A stretch of DNA of 64,000 nt. It comes from Polytrichum commune. Lineage: Eukaryota > Streptophyta > Polytrichopsida > Polytrichales > Polytrichaceae. Location of the stretch: positions 20,617,666-20,681,665 of the forward strand of contig OX485807.1 in the NCBI GenBank assembly GCA_950295325.1. The letters are read 5' to 3'. Shown in pieces: positions 47,261-57,322 of this stretch. Below the pieces are notes generated by a model. The model made no database searches. It was not told the origin of the DNA and saw only the letters and a list, made by a program, of their open reading frames with translations. Position 1 is the stretch's first letter. Each line of letters starts with the position of its first letter. Made by a program: the position numbers and the translations under genes.

Positions 47261-47677
47261 TCACTGGAGGAACCAAGGCCAGATGATCCTCGGGGGAGGG
47301 GCTCCGGCCACCTCGTTGCTGCGGTAGAAGCCATCCCAGCGAACTTCCCATCGGCAATAAAAGCAGGGGTAATCGTGTTGGCCCCAGAAGCCAGGGCCTT
47401 GGAACACGTCGAATTGCTGGTGCTTGATCCCATCGTGAAAGGAGCACCAGAAGTCGGTGGTCATCCAGACATTCATGTTGAAGGCGAAGTAGAACTCCTG
47501 CCCGGGAGCGATGGCCTGCTCCTTCAGGTCGTTGTCTCGAGATTGGCAGTGGAGCGTCAGAGTGTCAGCCAGCTGATTCACAATCCGCACAGACTCACTG
47601 GCATCAGCCTGGTCGATCAGCACCAAGCACACGGCCAGGAGCATTAAACACAATAAATGACACGGTGCTTTCGCCAT
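47261..47677 (-). CDS. Self-incompatibility S1 homologue, SPH-2
   Basis: Single coding exon of 138 residues. Residues 1-27 form a classical signal peptide (LLCLMLLAVCLVLI, likely cleavage after DA). The mature protein follows the S1 family pattern: VRIVNQLADTLTLHCQSRDN, IAPGQEFYFAFNMN, TTDFWCSFHDG, FDVFQGPGFWG, then CFYCRWEVRWDGFYRS. Four cysteines sit at the family positions. The length equals that of typical SPH proteins. It is predicted to be secreted into the apoplast, where it may act as a cell-cell signal; no partner receptor is evident nearby. It is the intact sister of the pseudogene SPH-3, 2.0 kb away. Confidence 0.9.
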   Translation of the reverse strand: MAKAPCHLLCLMLLAVCLVLIDQADASESVRIVNQLADTLTLHCQSRDNDLKEQAIAPGQEFYFAFNMNVWMTTDFWCSFHDGIKHQQFDVFQGPGFWGQHDYPCFYCRWEVRWDGFYRSNEVAGAPPPRIIWPWFLQ

Positions 47678-47687
47678 CGCGGATTAC

Positions 47688-48110
47688 CTGCGAAAATAAG
47701 AGGCAGAACGGACCATAAGGTCATAAGAAATACCATCAATCAAGGTGGAATTACAACGTGATGGTGATTGTGTGACAAATTTGAAACAGTAAATTTTGAA
47801 CAATATGCTCTAGTTGAATGCAAAGATCAGGCTAGAGTTAGATGTGAGTACGAATGGTATATGTGCAAGCTAAATTAGGGGTTGATATTGTGATGAATGG
47901 CAGTGCTTAATCCTGATGGAGTCTCATATGTTTAAACAAAACTGTATGCCAGTCTGTGAGACTCCAGAATTGCAAGGTTGAAAATGAACCGGCGACTTTG
48001 ACGACCTGAACAGAGAGAAGTGTTGTGCAAATCTTGAAAGTCGACATGAGTTCCACATTCGAAGCCGCTTATATATCCGATTTGGCCAGAAGAAGTGCCC
48101 CTGAAGTTTC
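47688..48110 (-). promoter_or_regulatory. SPH-2 promoter and 5'-UTR intron
   Basis: On the minus strand a TATA box (ATATATAAG, about 48068-48076) lies about 60 bases before CTCTCTGTTCAG/GTCG, a good splice donor at 48005. The acceptor GCAG ends at 47688, ten bases before the ATG, giving a UTR intron of 318 bases. A conserved AACTTCAG box is at 48102-48109. The same order and sizes recur at SPH-3. Confidence 0.65.
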
Positions 48111-49268
48111 GTCAAGCAACAACGCCTGCCGGTAAGAGATCAAGCCACGTTCGGATGCGAAAGGAGGTGCTAGAATATTATTCCGCAAAGATACTTGAAG
48201 TGACATCGATTGCAGCTGATCCCTTGAGTCAGCCCAAAGAATATTGTTGAAAGAGTCTACATGCAGCGTTTACTTCTTTGTTACTTAATCCGACAACTAG
48301 TGCGTGCTTCTTTGCAAATGGGTGTTTGGTACTCCTTCCCGATATCCTAAGACATGTCTGGATATATCAGGGTTTGCGTTCAGACCACATCTTGGTCGGA
48401 GGAGTACGTTGAATTGCACGCCATTGTCGGCCACACCAATCGCTCATAACGTGACTCGTCTTCGAACCTAAGCACATAATTACTTGATTACCCGCAGTGA
48501 TGCTACAGCTCTCTGGGGAGTTCCAGGTTTCTTCATTCAGGAAATATCGTCACGTTGTTCGCAATCACAAACCTCGCAGATAATGGCAGTTAAGCATCGC
48601 AATTCTCTCAAGCACCAATGTTCAAGCAACCTGTGTTATCGAGTATAAACAGTTGATTACAACAGGCTTGCAGTTGATCTCGAAAGGAGCAAAATATCAG
48701 AATTTTGTTGATTGCTATAGATTGTCACGAAAGCTCAACAGCTTCGATAATGGATTATTTGTTCAACAAACAAATGTGAGAAACTCCGATTACAACCAGC
48801 TGCATGCACTGCAAGTAGCAAAGCGGAGTGACAGATCAGTGACGGAAGTTTCCATCGCAAAATTACATTCACAACGTCAAGTATGTGTTCGTCGAGATAG
48901 CTCGTAGGGAAACAGGATAGTGTAGTACTCTCCAAAAATTGATCAGTAACCTACTTCAACAATATTTACCATGCATATTTGTATCAAACAAGAAGACAAA
49001 CTGTATCTGCAATGTAAGCATATGCACTCATGTGCAGCTATGAGAAGTTCCTCTGTCACAGCGAATTTAGAAATGCAATAAAATTGTAAGAATCATTTGG
49101 ATAAGAAGTCCCCATCGCAAGTGATCGCAATGCTTCAGAACAGATATGTAAACCATTGAGGTTAAGTGACCCGTTAGTGATCGAGGATGCATCAACATAA
49201 TTGTATATGATTGATCAACTAAGGTATCAACCTAACTAGGCAAAAGTATGAATGCGTCAATGCCAAGG

Positions 49269-49699
49269 TTAGATGCGTCTGGGGGGAGCTGCGCCGGCCT
49301 CCTTGTTGATGCGGTATAGAAGCCGTCCGAGCGCACCTCCCATCGGCAATAGAAGCAGGGGTAAGAGTGCTGGCCCCAGAACCCAGGGTCTTGGAACACA
49401 TCGAATTGCTGCGATCTGACCCCATCGTGAAAGGAGCATCAGAAGTCGGTGGTCATCCAGATATTCATTTTGAAATCGAAGTAGTACTGCTGCTCGGGGG
49501 CGATGGCCTGCTGCTGCACGTCGTCGTCTCGAGACTGGCAATGGAGCGTCAGAGTGTCAGCCAGCTGGTTCACGATTCGCACCGATTCTTTGGCATCGAC
49601 ACCCTGGTCCATCAGCATGGCAGCCGCTAATACCTAGCTGCACACCGCCACGAGCACATTCCATTTCAAATGCCGATGGCTCGATGCTAATTATGCCAT
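49269..49699 (-). pseudogene. Self-incompatibility S1 homologue, SPH-3, inactivated
   Basis: From the ATG at 49697-49699 one continuous frame aligns with SPH-2 through VRIVNQLADTLTLHCQSRDD, IAPEQQYYFDFKMN and FDVFQDPGFWG to CFYCRWEVRSDGFY. It carries three in-frame stops: TAA at codon 3 (49691-49693), TAG within the signal peptide (49634-49636), and TGA at 49439-49441 replacing the invariant Trp of the DFWC motif. A one-base insertion near 49315-49318 then shifts the end. The tail ends at TAA 49269-49271. The rest of the reading frame is well kept, so inactivation looks recent. It is a tandem copy of SPH-2. Confidence 0.88.
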
Positions 49700-49717
49700 C
49701 GCGGATTAATTAAGTCC

Positions 49718-50137
49718 CTGCAAGAATCAACGGAGCAGGATATATTCATCAGAATTAATGACATCAATGGTGGAATCACAACGTGGTGATCATTGAGTGA
49801 CAAGTCGAAGTGAATTTCATATAACATGCTTGAGTTGTGCAAAGATCACGCTAGGGAAAATTAGATGCGAGTGCAAAGCATACGGGTACAGGCCTAATTA
49901 GGGTTTGATGTCGTGAAGAATGCTAGTCTACTCAACGCTGCAGGGGAGATGGAGTCTCATGTGTGAACAAAAGTGTGCGTGAGTGAACCGTGAGACTGAA
50001 TTGAATACATGAAGGAAATCAATTGCTGGGAAACACCTGAACAGAGAGATGTGAAGTTCAAGACTTGAGCGCCGACATGAGTTCCCTATTCGAAGCCGCT
50101 TATATATCAGATTTGGCGAGAAGTGCCACTGAAGTTT
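49718..50137 (-). promoter_or_regulatory. SPH-3 promoter and 5'-UTR intron
   Basis: TATA box at about 50098-50107 (minus ATATATAAG), then CTCTCTGTTCAG/GTGT donor at 50036 and GCAG acceptor ending at 49718. The intron is 319 bases, one base different from SPH-2. The conserved AACTTCAGTGGC box is at about 50125-50136. Confidence 0.6.
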
Positions 50138-50174
50138 GGTGATCAAGCAACGCCTGGTAAGGGAAGAAGTCATG

Positions 50175-51163
50175 TCCTAGTGTGAATGGAGGTGGTGCAA
50201 TATAATTTCACAAAGATTCTTTAACCTAGCGTCGGTTTTTGCAGCTGATCCCTTGAGTAAGGTCAAAGGAAGTTGAAAGACTCTTCACGCATAATGCACT
50301 TCTGTGTTGCTTAATCCGACAACTAATGCATACTCCAAATGACTGTCTTGCTGGTACGTCAGAGATATACTGAGACTTGTCTGGATATTCCAGGGACACC
50401 AGCCGCACAACAACCTTTGGGGTTGAGACCACATTGGGTTGCATTTTACGCCTTTGTCGGCCAACTTCCGTCGTGATCGACGTGACTTTTTTTCGTACCC
50501 AGCCGCATGATTACTCAATTACCCGAAGTGATCCTAGCTATAGCGATCTGGGAAGTTTCTACCTTGCTAGTCACTACGCATATGCATGTTTCATGCGGAG
50601 AAGACTTTGTTGACAACATTCTCTACTTGTCTGATGCCAAGGAGAAGACCAAATACTTCAATTGTGGAATATCTGCAACTTCATATATATAAATCGTCGG
50701 AATCCTCCACATTGACGCCTCATATAGGAAACTCTTGTACAATTGACCAAATCAACAAGTAACAGAGTTCAAAGATCTCAAGGTATACTAAGTTTATTGC
50801 AACACATCTCAAGTTTGTCCCGAAGAGATCAGTAGCGATGATTACAGCTATATGATAGACGATAGCTGCTATAATCTGACATAAACACAATATGAGCAAT
50901 ACCACAATCCTGTCGTACCAAATAGAAAGGCGCTGAAATCCAAAGCCATTCGTCTCACGCTGTGTCGTTGCGATCGAAATTGCACTCATGAATTAAGGAT
51001 CGGAATCCAATGTATTGGTAATGAATCCAATGCATCGGTCAAGAGTCTGGCAGTAGGACTATAAGTCTGGCAATTGTAGCATATTTCTTCACAACAGATC
51101 ACGATGGTTTGTGCAGCTGATTATTGTCGGAGGTAATTGAATTCGGTGACAAGAGCTCTACGA
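50175..51163. other. Spacer between SPH-3 and SPH-4
   Basis: The first part is the far flank of the SPH-3 duplication unit. The rest has no supported gene. Confidence 0.4.
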
Positions 51164-51568
51164 TCAAAAGAGATACCAAGGATGGATGATTTTTGGAACC
51201 GCTCCGGGGCCTTCTTGCGTGCGGTAGAAACCATCCCACTTCACCACCCACAGGCACTGATGGCATGGGAACTCGTGTTGGCCGATGAATCCAGGACCTG
51301 TCCATACATCGAAGTGCTGCCACTCGGTGCCGTAGCGGAATGCGCACCAGAAATCGGTGGTCAGCCAGAAGTTCATCTCGAAATCGAAGAAGTACTGCTG
51401 CCCCGCCGCGATGTATTGTTGCTTCAAATCGTTGTCCCGGGATGCACAATGCACCGCGAGAGTCCCGGGTAGCTGGTTCTCAATTCGGACCGACATCTTG
51501 GCGTCGGCCAGCGTGGCCGCAGATACCAGGAAACTTACAATAACCAGGAGCTTTATTACTTCTTCCAT
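51164..51568 (-). CDS. Self-incompatibility S1 homologue, SPH-4
   Basis: Single coding exon of 134 residues. The signal peptide is residues 1-23 (IKLLVIVSFLVSAATLADA). The mature chain has VRIENQLPGTLAVHCASRDN, AAGQQYFFDFEMNFWLTTDF, WCAFRYG, FDVWTGPGFIG, and CHQCLWVVKWDGFYRT, with all four family cysteines. It is closer to SPH-1 and SPH-5 (CLWVVK or CLWEV type) than to SPH-2/3. It is predicted to be secreted; the biological role is unknown. A probable splice acceptor (GCAG ending at 51590) lies 21 bases before the ATG, and a conserved CAAAACTTC promoter box lies near 52212-52220. Confidence 0.9.
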   Translation of the reverse strand: MEEVIKLLVIVSFLVSAATLADAKMSVRIENQLPGTLAVHCASRDNDLKQQYIAAGQQYFFDFEMNFWLTTDFWCAFRYGTEWQHFDVWTGPGFIGQHEFPCHQCLWVVKWDGFYRTQEGPGAVPKIIHPWYLF

Positions 51569-51590
51569 CGATTAATTACCTGCAGTGATC

Positions 51591-53319
51591 AGAGGCGACA
51601 AAATTAGTTCATGAGAATTTTATACAGCATTCAAGGGGTCCAAGCCAATCTAGCTAGAGACATTAACAGCCTTGAACTTGATATTCTACCCATCCCGGGC
51701 TGTTTCCAAATCACTTCTAATTCTTCTTATAGTGAAATGATGATTTTTAATGCTTCATATGGGGAGCAAAATTCTTGGATTGAAGAGGGCGTTGAGAGGA
51801 ATCCATCGATGCCATTGTGTCTGAATTAGAAAAGGTAATTCACACGTTCGACTTGTCCATGTTTGTATTACAACTGAATAGAACCAAATCTTCTAGCCCT
51901 TGGCAGCTTACAACAGGCTTGAATTGAATACAAAGAGTGTGAAGGAAACATCACTCCGGTTTATTCTAAATTAGTATGTGTTCGACAAAAGATTAATGTT
52001 GCAACTGGGATTCGGATAGCAATATCAGCTGTAAACAGTTGATCGAAGCACGAAAGGAGAATGCCTACCACTATATATGAAGACTTAAACCGGAGAGATC
52101 GTGTACAGTTCGAGTGAGACTTGGCGAATGTGATGAGCTGAAGATTCAGGACGAGAAGTCGTCTGGTGATCCCCTTAGTACTAATTTGCATTGGTGAGGG
52201 GGGGTGGAATTGAAGTTTTGTCAGGAAAATATCTGATCAAGGAAGCCATGCCCTGCTATAGATTGATGGAGTAGGTATAATCCAGAAGATGCGAAGAAAT
52301 ATCCAGGATTCTACAAATGTTCTTCTTGAATTGACATCGCAGCTGATGAGGATCTAGAAATTGAATCTTCCAAATGATCACGTAGTGATTGATGAATAGT
52401 CGTGGTGAAGACTCTTCATCTTGCGTCGATTCTGTTTCTTTCCGAAAAAGTATCCTCCTTTACCAAACCCGTGTGCGATTTGTCGATTGCATGTCTCCAG
52501 ACATAATTTAAATTGAAGGTAGAGAGGCCACATACCCCGGGCATATTCTTCGTGGAATCTTCATATCTGAGACATTATTTCGGGATGAAACTACGCTTGC
52601 AACAGACTCATCACATTTTTGCTAGCGTATGTAGTGAATTGATTTCTTTGATTTCTTCAGTACTCCTGAATTGAGTTACCTCCTTTGTGACATTTTCTTC
52701 CCAAGTCGATTGCACTTTTAGGTTCCGGACACTCTGGCGCATCCTACAAGTTTGACAACTCAGGAGAAAGCCACTTGGAAGCTGCTGCTGAAGAATTGTG
52801 TTCCCTTATCTCATCTTAACTTGTTTGTGGTCTTCAATTCTTTCGAGGCGAGTGAAGCAGTGATCTGTTCTTTGGGATTGCTCCGCATTATATTTCTTCA
52901 TCAAGGAGACCAGCGATAGGATTTTGTAAGGTATTCATCATCAAGAAGTCCAGAACAAGGTACCATGTAGTTGTAATTATTTTCCAGTGAAAACCATGTA
53001 TTTGAGATTCTTCAATAGCATCTTCCGAAATGATGAGCTACATCCTTCCGAACATTCACATTTGACGCAATGTATAATCACATAAAGCAACCACATACTT
53101 TAATTTCTCTCACTCTGCTGTCAGTGATTCGGTGAAGCATGCCTTCTTGATGCAGACAACTACTACGACCAAAGAAGTAGCTCGTGACAGCTTCGAACCA
53201 TAACATTATTCCTCCAAACATTTGCATAGACCTGATAAACATTCCTGAGTCCATAGCTTGTTGCACTTTGTTCGCTAGGTACTCGGAGATGATGAGTACT
53301 TCACACGGATTACGTAAGT
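51591..53319. other. SPH-4 upstream region and spacer
   Basis: Holds the SPH-4 UTR intron, promoter and the far flank of SPH-5. A TATA-like ATATATAG run is near 52071-52079 on the minus strand. No other gene is supported. Confidence 0.45.
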
Positions 53320-53748
53320 CTACCAAGGAAAGACCAATTGGGGAACCATACCGAGGCCTTCCTGCGTACAATAGAATCCTTCACTCTTCACCACCCACAG
53401 GCACTGATGACACCGCACGAACCCACGCCCAAAGATCCCAGGACCTTTCCAGACATCGAAGTGTTGCCACTTACTCCCGTAGTTGAACTGGCACCAGAAA
53501 TCGGTGGTTCCCCAAAAGTTCATGTTGAAATCGAAGTAGAACTGCTGACCGGATGAGAGCACCTGCGGGTGCAGATCGTTGTCTGCGGACTGACAGTGGA
53601 GCTGAAGAGCGCCAGGCAGATCGTTGACGATGCGAACCCACATTTTGGGCTGGGCCTCCACCAATGTGGATGCAGATGCCAAGCTGTAAATTACCATGAT
53701 GATCAGGAGAAAACTCCATGTCGGATGATAAGTCCATGCTTCTGCCAT
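53320..53748 (-). CDS. Self-incompatibility S1 homologue, SPH-5
   Basis: Single coding exon of 142 residues. The N-terminal hydrophobic stretch (WSFLLIIMVIYSLASAS) is a signal peptide. The mature part has VRIVNDLPGALQLHCQSADN, SSGQQFYFDFNMNFWGTTDF, WCQFNYG, FDVWKGPGIFG and CHQCLWVVKSEGFYCT. There is a fifth cysteine (FYCT) where the others have FYR, so an additional or intermolecular disulphide is possible. It ends abruptly at VFPW, lacking the last few residues of SPH-2 and SPH-4. The GCAG acceptor ends at 53759, ten bases before the ATG. A four-unit repeat array lies in its upstream region. Confidence 0.9.
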   Translation of the reverse strand: MAEAWTYHPTWSFLLIIMVIYSLASASTLVEAQPKMWVRIVNDLPGALQLHCQSADNDLHPQVLSSGQQFYFDFNMNFWGTTDFWCQFNYGSKWQHFDVWKGPGIFGRGFVRCHQCLWVVKSEGFYCTQEGLGMVPQLVFPW

Positions 53749-53921
53749 CGATGATGACCTGCAAATATCAAAGAATCAGTGAAAGATCTATCAGACCCTA
53801 AGGTCATTAGAAATTGAGAACAGGAAGGAAATGATTGTTTCGAGACGATAGTAATGATCTCTCAAATCCATTACCACATGCCCACCACCTGTTTCATCAC
53901 CACTCTTAAACGATTCATATG

Positions 53922-54490
53922 AATCGAGCAGCAGATGACATCGAAACAAATTTCAAAGTTATATGAACTAAATTCTACATCACGATTTGTCGAAGAAACT
54001 GTTCATGGTGATGCGGCCAGTGCGCCCTGACAACAATCTACAACCATGAATCGACCAGCAGATGACAGTAAGAAAGTAAAAATCTTGAAAATTCTACAAC
54101 ACTAATTACTTGTTGACGAAACTGCGCTCATGACTACGTACAAATGCTTGCAAAATTTTGTCGAATTGAACAGCGAGAAATTCGTTTCAGGGCCATGGTA
54201 ATCTCTCAAATTATACAACATGTTACAGCATTCTTCAACAACCATGCATGAATCGAGAAGTAGATGACGTAATAACGATTTCTAAAAACACATAATCAAA
54301 TGAAATCTACAGGATGAATTGTCGAAGATTCTGCTCATCGTGATACAACCTGTTGTTGTAGATACTCCGCTTCACAAACCATGAATCTAGCAGCAGATTA
54401 CACTAACAAAAGAAAAGAAAAAAACTTGAAATGCTTATACAGCACTGATTAATTGTTGAAGAAACTGCTCATGGTGTAAATAACCGTCGA
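53922..54490 (-). repeat. Four-unit tandem array upstream of SPH-5
   Basis: Units near 53922, 54041, 54239 and 54376 share AACCATGAATCGA-CAGCAGATGACA, an AAATTCTACA tract, and TTGTCGAAGAAACTG-TCATGGTG. Unit spacing is about 120-200 bp. They lie between the SPH-5 acceptor and its distant promoter box, so they enlarge the presumed UTR intron. Confidence 0.75.
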
Positions 54491-54764
54491 TCCTTGAGTG
54501 CCTTACAAGAATATGCAGATCATGGTGAGTCACACGGGGAGGATGTGAATGATGATCGTGACTACATAGGCTAAATTCTGCAAGCATGGAAAGTACAAAT
54601 CCTGTAGACTCGAATTGTGAAGACAGCAATAAAATCGAATGTACCTGCACTCTGACGAGTACCTGAAGAGAGGATTAAAGATGTAGAATGAAATACTTAA
54701 AGATGAGATGAAGAAGAAGTCGTCCTCATGGTCTTCTTATAGGTCACAATTGACGAGATGAAGT

Positions 54765-54785
54765 GCAATCGAAGTTTTGATCAGA
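54765..54785 (-). promoter_or_regulatory. Conserved SPH promoter box, SPH-5 copy
   Basis: GAAGTTTTGATCAG on the plus strand (CTGATCAAAACTTC in gene direction) matches boxes at SPH-2 (about 48102), SPH-3 (about 50130) and SPH-4 (about 52212). For SPH-5 it is about 1 kb from the ATG, against about 0.43 kb for SPH-2 and SPH-3. A TTATAG TATA-like run is at 54737-54742. Confidence 0.5.
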
Positions 54786-54799
54786 AATTTCGTACATGC

Positions 54800-55470
54800 T
54801 ACGAAGAATCCAGTTATACTATATTCCTCAAAGATCCTGAAATTGTCATTTGCTGACGTAATTGTTGTTGAGTCTTCTTCAAACCAGTGTCCGATCGATC
54901 TGTGGTACATATCCCAGTGACAGCAATAACAGAAAGTTGCATTCCAACCACATCAATTCTCTGATTCTATCTACGCATCTTCTGGCTACTGACACCAATG
55001 TAGCCGAAGTCAATTGCATTTCGAACCAAAGGAACACACATACTACCCAAAGTGAGTCTACATGATAGAGAGCACATTCTTGGAACATTATTTGGGATCT
55101 TCAAGCAGAATTCGGAACCACTTTACACTATAACCAAGGGCCATAGCCAGGAAATTTGTAAGATAGATGGTTCTTAAATGGTTACTTTTCCCAACTAGCC
55201 ACTTCTCATAGGACATGAAGCACGCAATTAGTATGAGATGCTTAGCAAATCCAAATCGAGGACATAGCCACCTTCCTCATCATTTTCAGAGCTCATATGA
55301 ATATCTTATTCATTGTCAAAATGAGGATTCTTGTGCTCATTAAGTGGTCATATAGAATTCCCCCAATTATATTGACTATTGAGTCTAGAATGCACGTCAT
55401 TTTTGAGCATGTAGTCCAACCACATGAGTAGGATTATTGGTGATGCAATAGCATTTGGGTTGAGAGGCTA
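54800..55470. other. Spacer with nothing recognised
   Basis: No gene or repeat boundary supported between the SPH cluster and the MITE at 55471. Confidence 0.35.
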
Positions 55471-55830
55471 CACTAAATATGGTATTAACTGCCATCATGG
55501 TAACTTTTTGGTTGACGACACTTCTTATGAGTAAGTGAGCAAAATATTGTCATGGATGATGGATGGGTTCATCCAATGGCCAAAACCCTACCTTCTCTTG
55601 TCAGCAACTTATGATGAAATATTGTCATGGATGATTGAAATTGGGGTGAAAGATCAAATTGTAAGTGACAGTAATTGCAACACTGTAAACTTATAATCCC
55701 CCAAAAAATTCATTAGGAATGACAACGAATGTTGGGTTAACATTTAGTGTTGGTGACACTACGCCGCGGTTTACAGTTAGTATTGAGCGAGACAGTTAGA
55801 ATCGGTGACCATAATTATCATATTTAGTGT
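55471..55830. mobile_element. MITE, CACTAAATATG-ended family, copy B
   Basis: A 360-bp block starting CACTAAATATGGTATT and ending TATCATATTTAGTG. It is closely similar to 11370-11645, including TATAATCCCCCAAAAAATT and TTGGTGACACTACGCCGCGG. It has an internal repeat of ATATTGTCATGGATGAT (near 55542 and 55619) that copy A lacks. Confidence 0.7.
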
Positions 55831-57322
55831 GGTTGCATTATGTCTTTACACTACATTTGATGGGCCTATTTTGGTTCAATTTCCCTAGGCTTCTATACAT
55901 TTTTAAGCATATAATAAGTGACAGCAAATCAAGGGTTGTGAGATCTTGAAGTGTCATGGTCTCCCAAATTTGTGTAAGGCCCACTACTTTGAGTAAAGCT
56001 TAACACAAAAACCAGCAGACCATGACTCATCATCCATTTCACACCATGTACGACGACTCCATGTAAGTCCTTCATCCATTCAAACTTTCCTTGGTCTCTT
56101 AGGCCCTCAAGCTCTTGCGTTAAGAGAAGTGGGGCAGACAGTCTCAGGATGAGTCAAACAGTAAGAGATTTTAGATTTCAATGGTCATGGGCTCTTGAGC
56201 TCTAGTCAAGTGCCCCTAGTACCACTCTGCCCCAAATCATCAGAGTAATCAGTTATGGGTATGGCCAACTACCCACAGGTATTGAAACAAATCTAGATTA
56301 TAATTCCAAACCTTTGTGATGCTTCTGGAGGCGCACTGATAGCAGGGTCTACGATAGCCAGAGGAAAATCTATGCTTGTGAATTCCACTAGGCAGCAGTG
56401 CATGACAACCATTTTCCCTGAAATTAAAAGAGCCTGTTGAGAATTGGGCATCTTGTTAGTCAATCAGTCAAGTGGAAGCCTGCAATGGAAAAAGCATTGA
56501 ATATCTACTGCCTACTCCACCTATATATTCCTAAAACCCTGTTGGGAGTATTCTCTATGGCAATGTGACATATAAATTGGAGCACAAGAAGGATACTTGT
56601 CAACTTGTCAAGTTCTTCCAATTCAAAGCCCCTAAGATTCAAATCTTTCAAGATAATTTCCTACTAACTTTCAAACTACTGACAGAATTTTGGAAGCGCA
56701 GCTGGGCGTTGATTATAAAAGAATGACACTTCTTAACCCCTCTATCATTATGCAATCACCTATACATTGAGTTCATGTGCAATGAAATCATAACTATCAA
56801 ATGCCAGTCAAAATCAAGTCATGACTCCCCATTATTGTTTCCTTAACACTCTGAGAATGTATTTACAGGCCTTGACTACTGACCATCAACTACTGACTGA
56901 TTGACTTAGAATTAGCTTCACAACCAGAAGTTCCTGGATGATTAGTTCCATCATCACTAACTCGGATACTCCTGCCACTCGACCTGCCTTTCAACTCAAG
57001 TGAGCAAGATTGATCAATAGAAGTGCAGTCTTGCCTTGAGCGCCTGCACTTGTATGCTATAAATGCTGCACTGGAAACATTTCCAGGAACTCACTTGCTG
57101 GTGATCAATCGCATAACTCGCTCTCATGTGGTTTCCATCTTCTATGTCAGCTTCAGTATCCACATCAACCTGCACGTCATCCTTTGATGATCTCCTCATT
57201 CAATTTCTGCAATAATACCCATTTCAAAAAACTACATCTGAAACAGATAGTTTGAGACTCTTTCATCTGAAGGGAGTCGGTTACTTCATTGTTGCTGAAA
57301 GGGAAATTTGATGATCAACCTT
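55831..57322. other. Spacer and ASH2 3' UTR side, no supported gene
   Basis: On the minus strand a TGCAG-preceded acidic frame (DDVQVDVDTEADIEDG, about 57100-57199) could be an alternative terminal exon or 3' UTR exon of the ASH2 gene, but nothing joins it in the main model. Confidence 0.35.

Larger units (their letters stand above)
46315..50560 (-). repeat. Tandem segmental duplication carrying SPH-2 and SPH-3
   Basis: Two units of about 2.0-2.3 kb. Matching anchors are GCAGTTAAGCATCGCAAT at 46315 and 48586, the ATG codons at 47677 and 49699, TTCGAAGCCGCTTATATATC near 48058 and 50092, and GCAGCTGATCCCTTGAG at about 48212 and 50241. Each unit has promoter, 5'-UTR intron, coding exon and downstream flank, so whole genes were copied. 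Confidence 0.8.

Noticed and set aside
57014-57199. Separate acidic minus-strand gene downstream of ASH2
   Set aside because: Only one short exon-like block after a TGCAG; could be an alternative ASH2 end, but there is no evidence for an independent gene.
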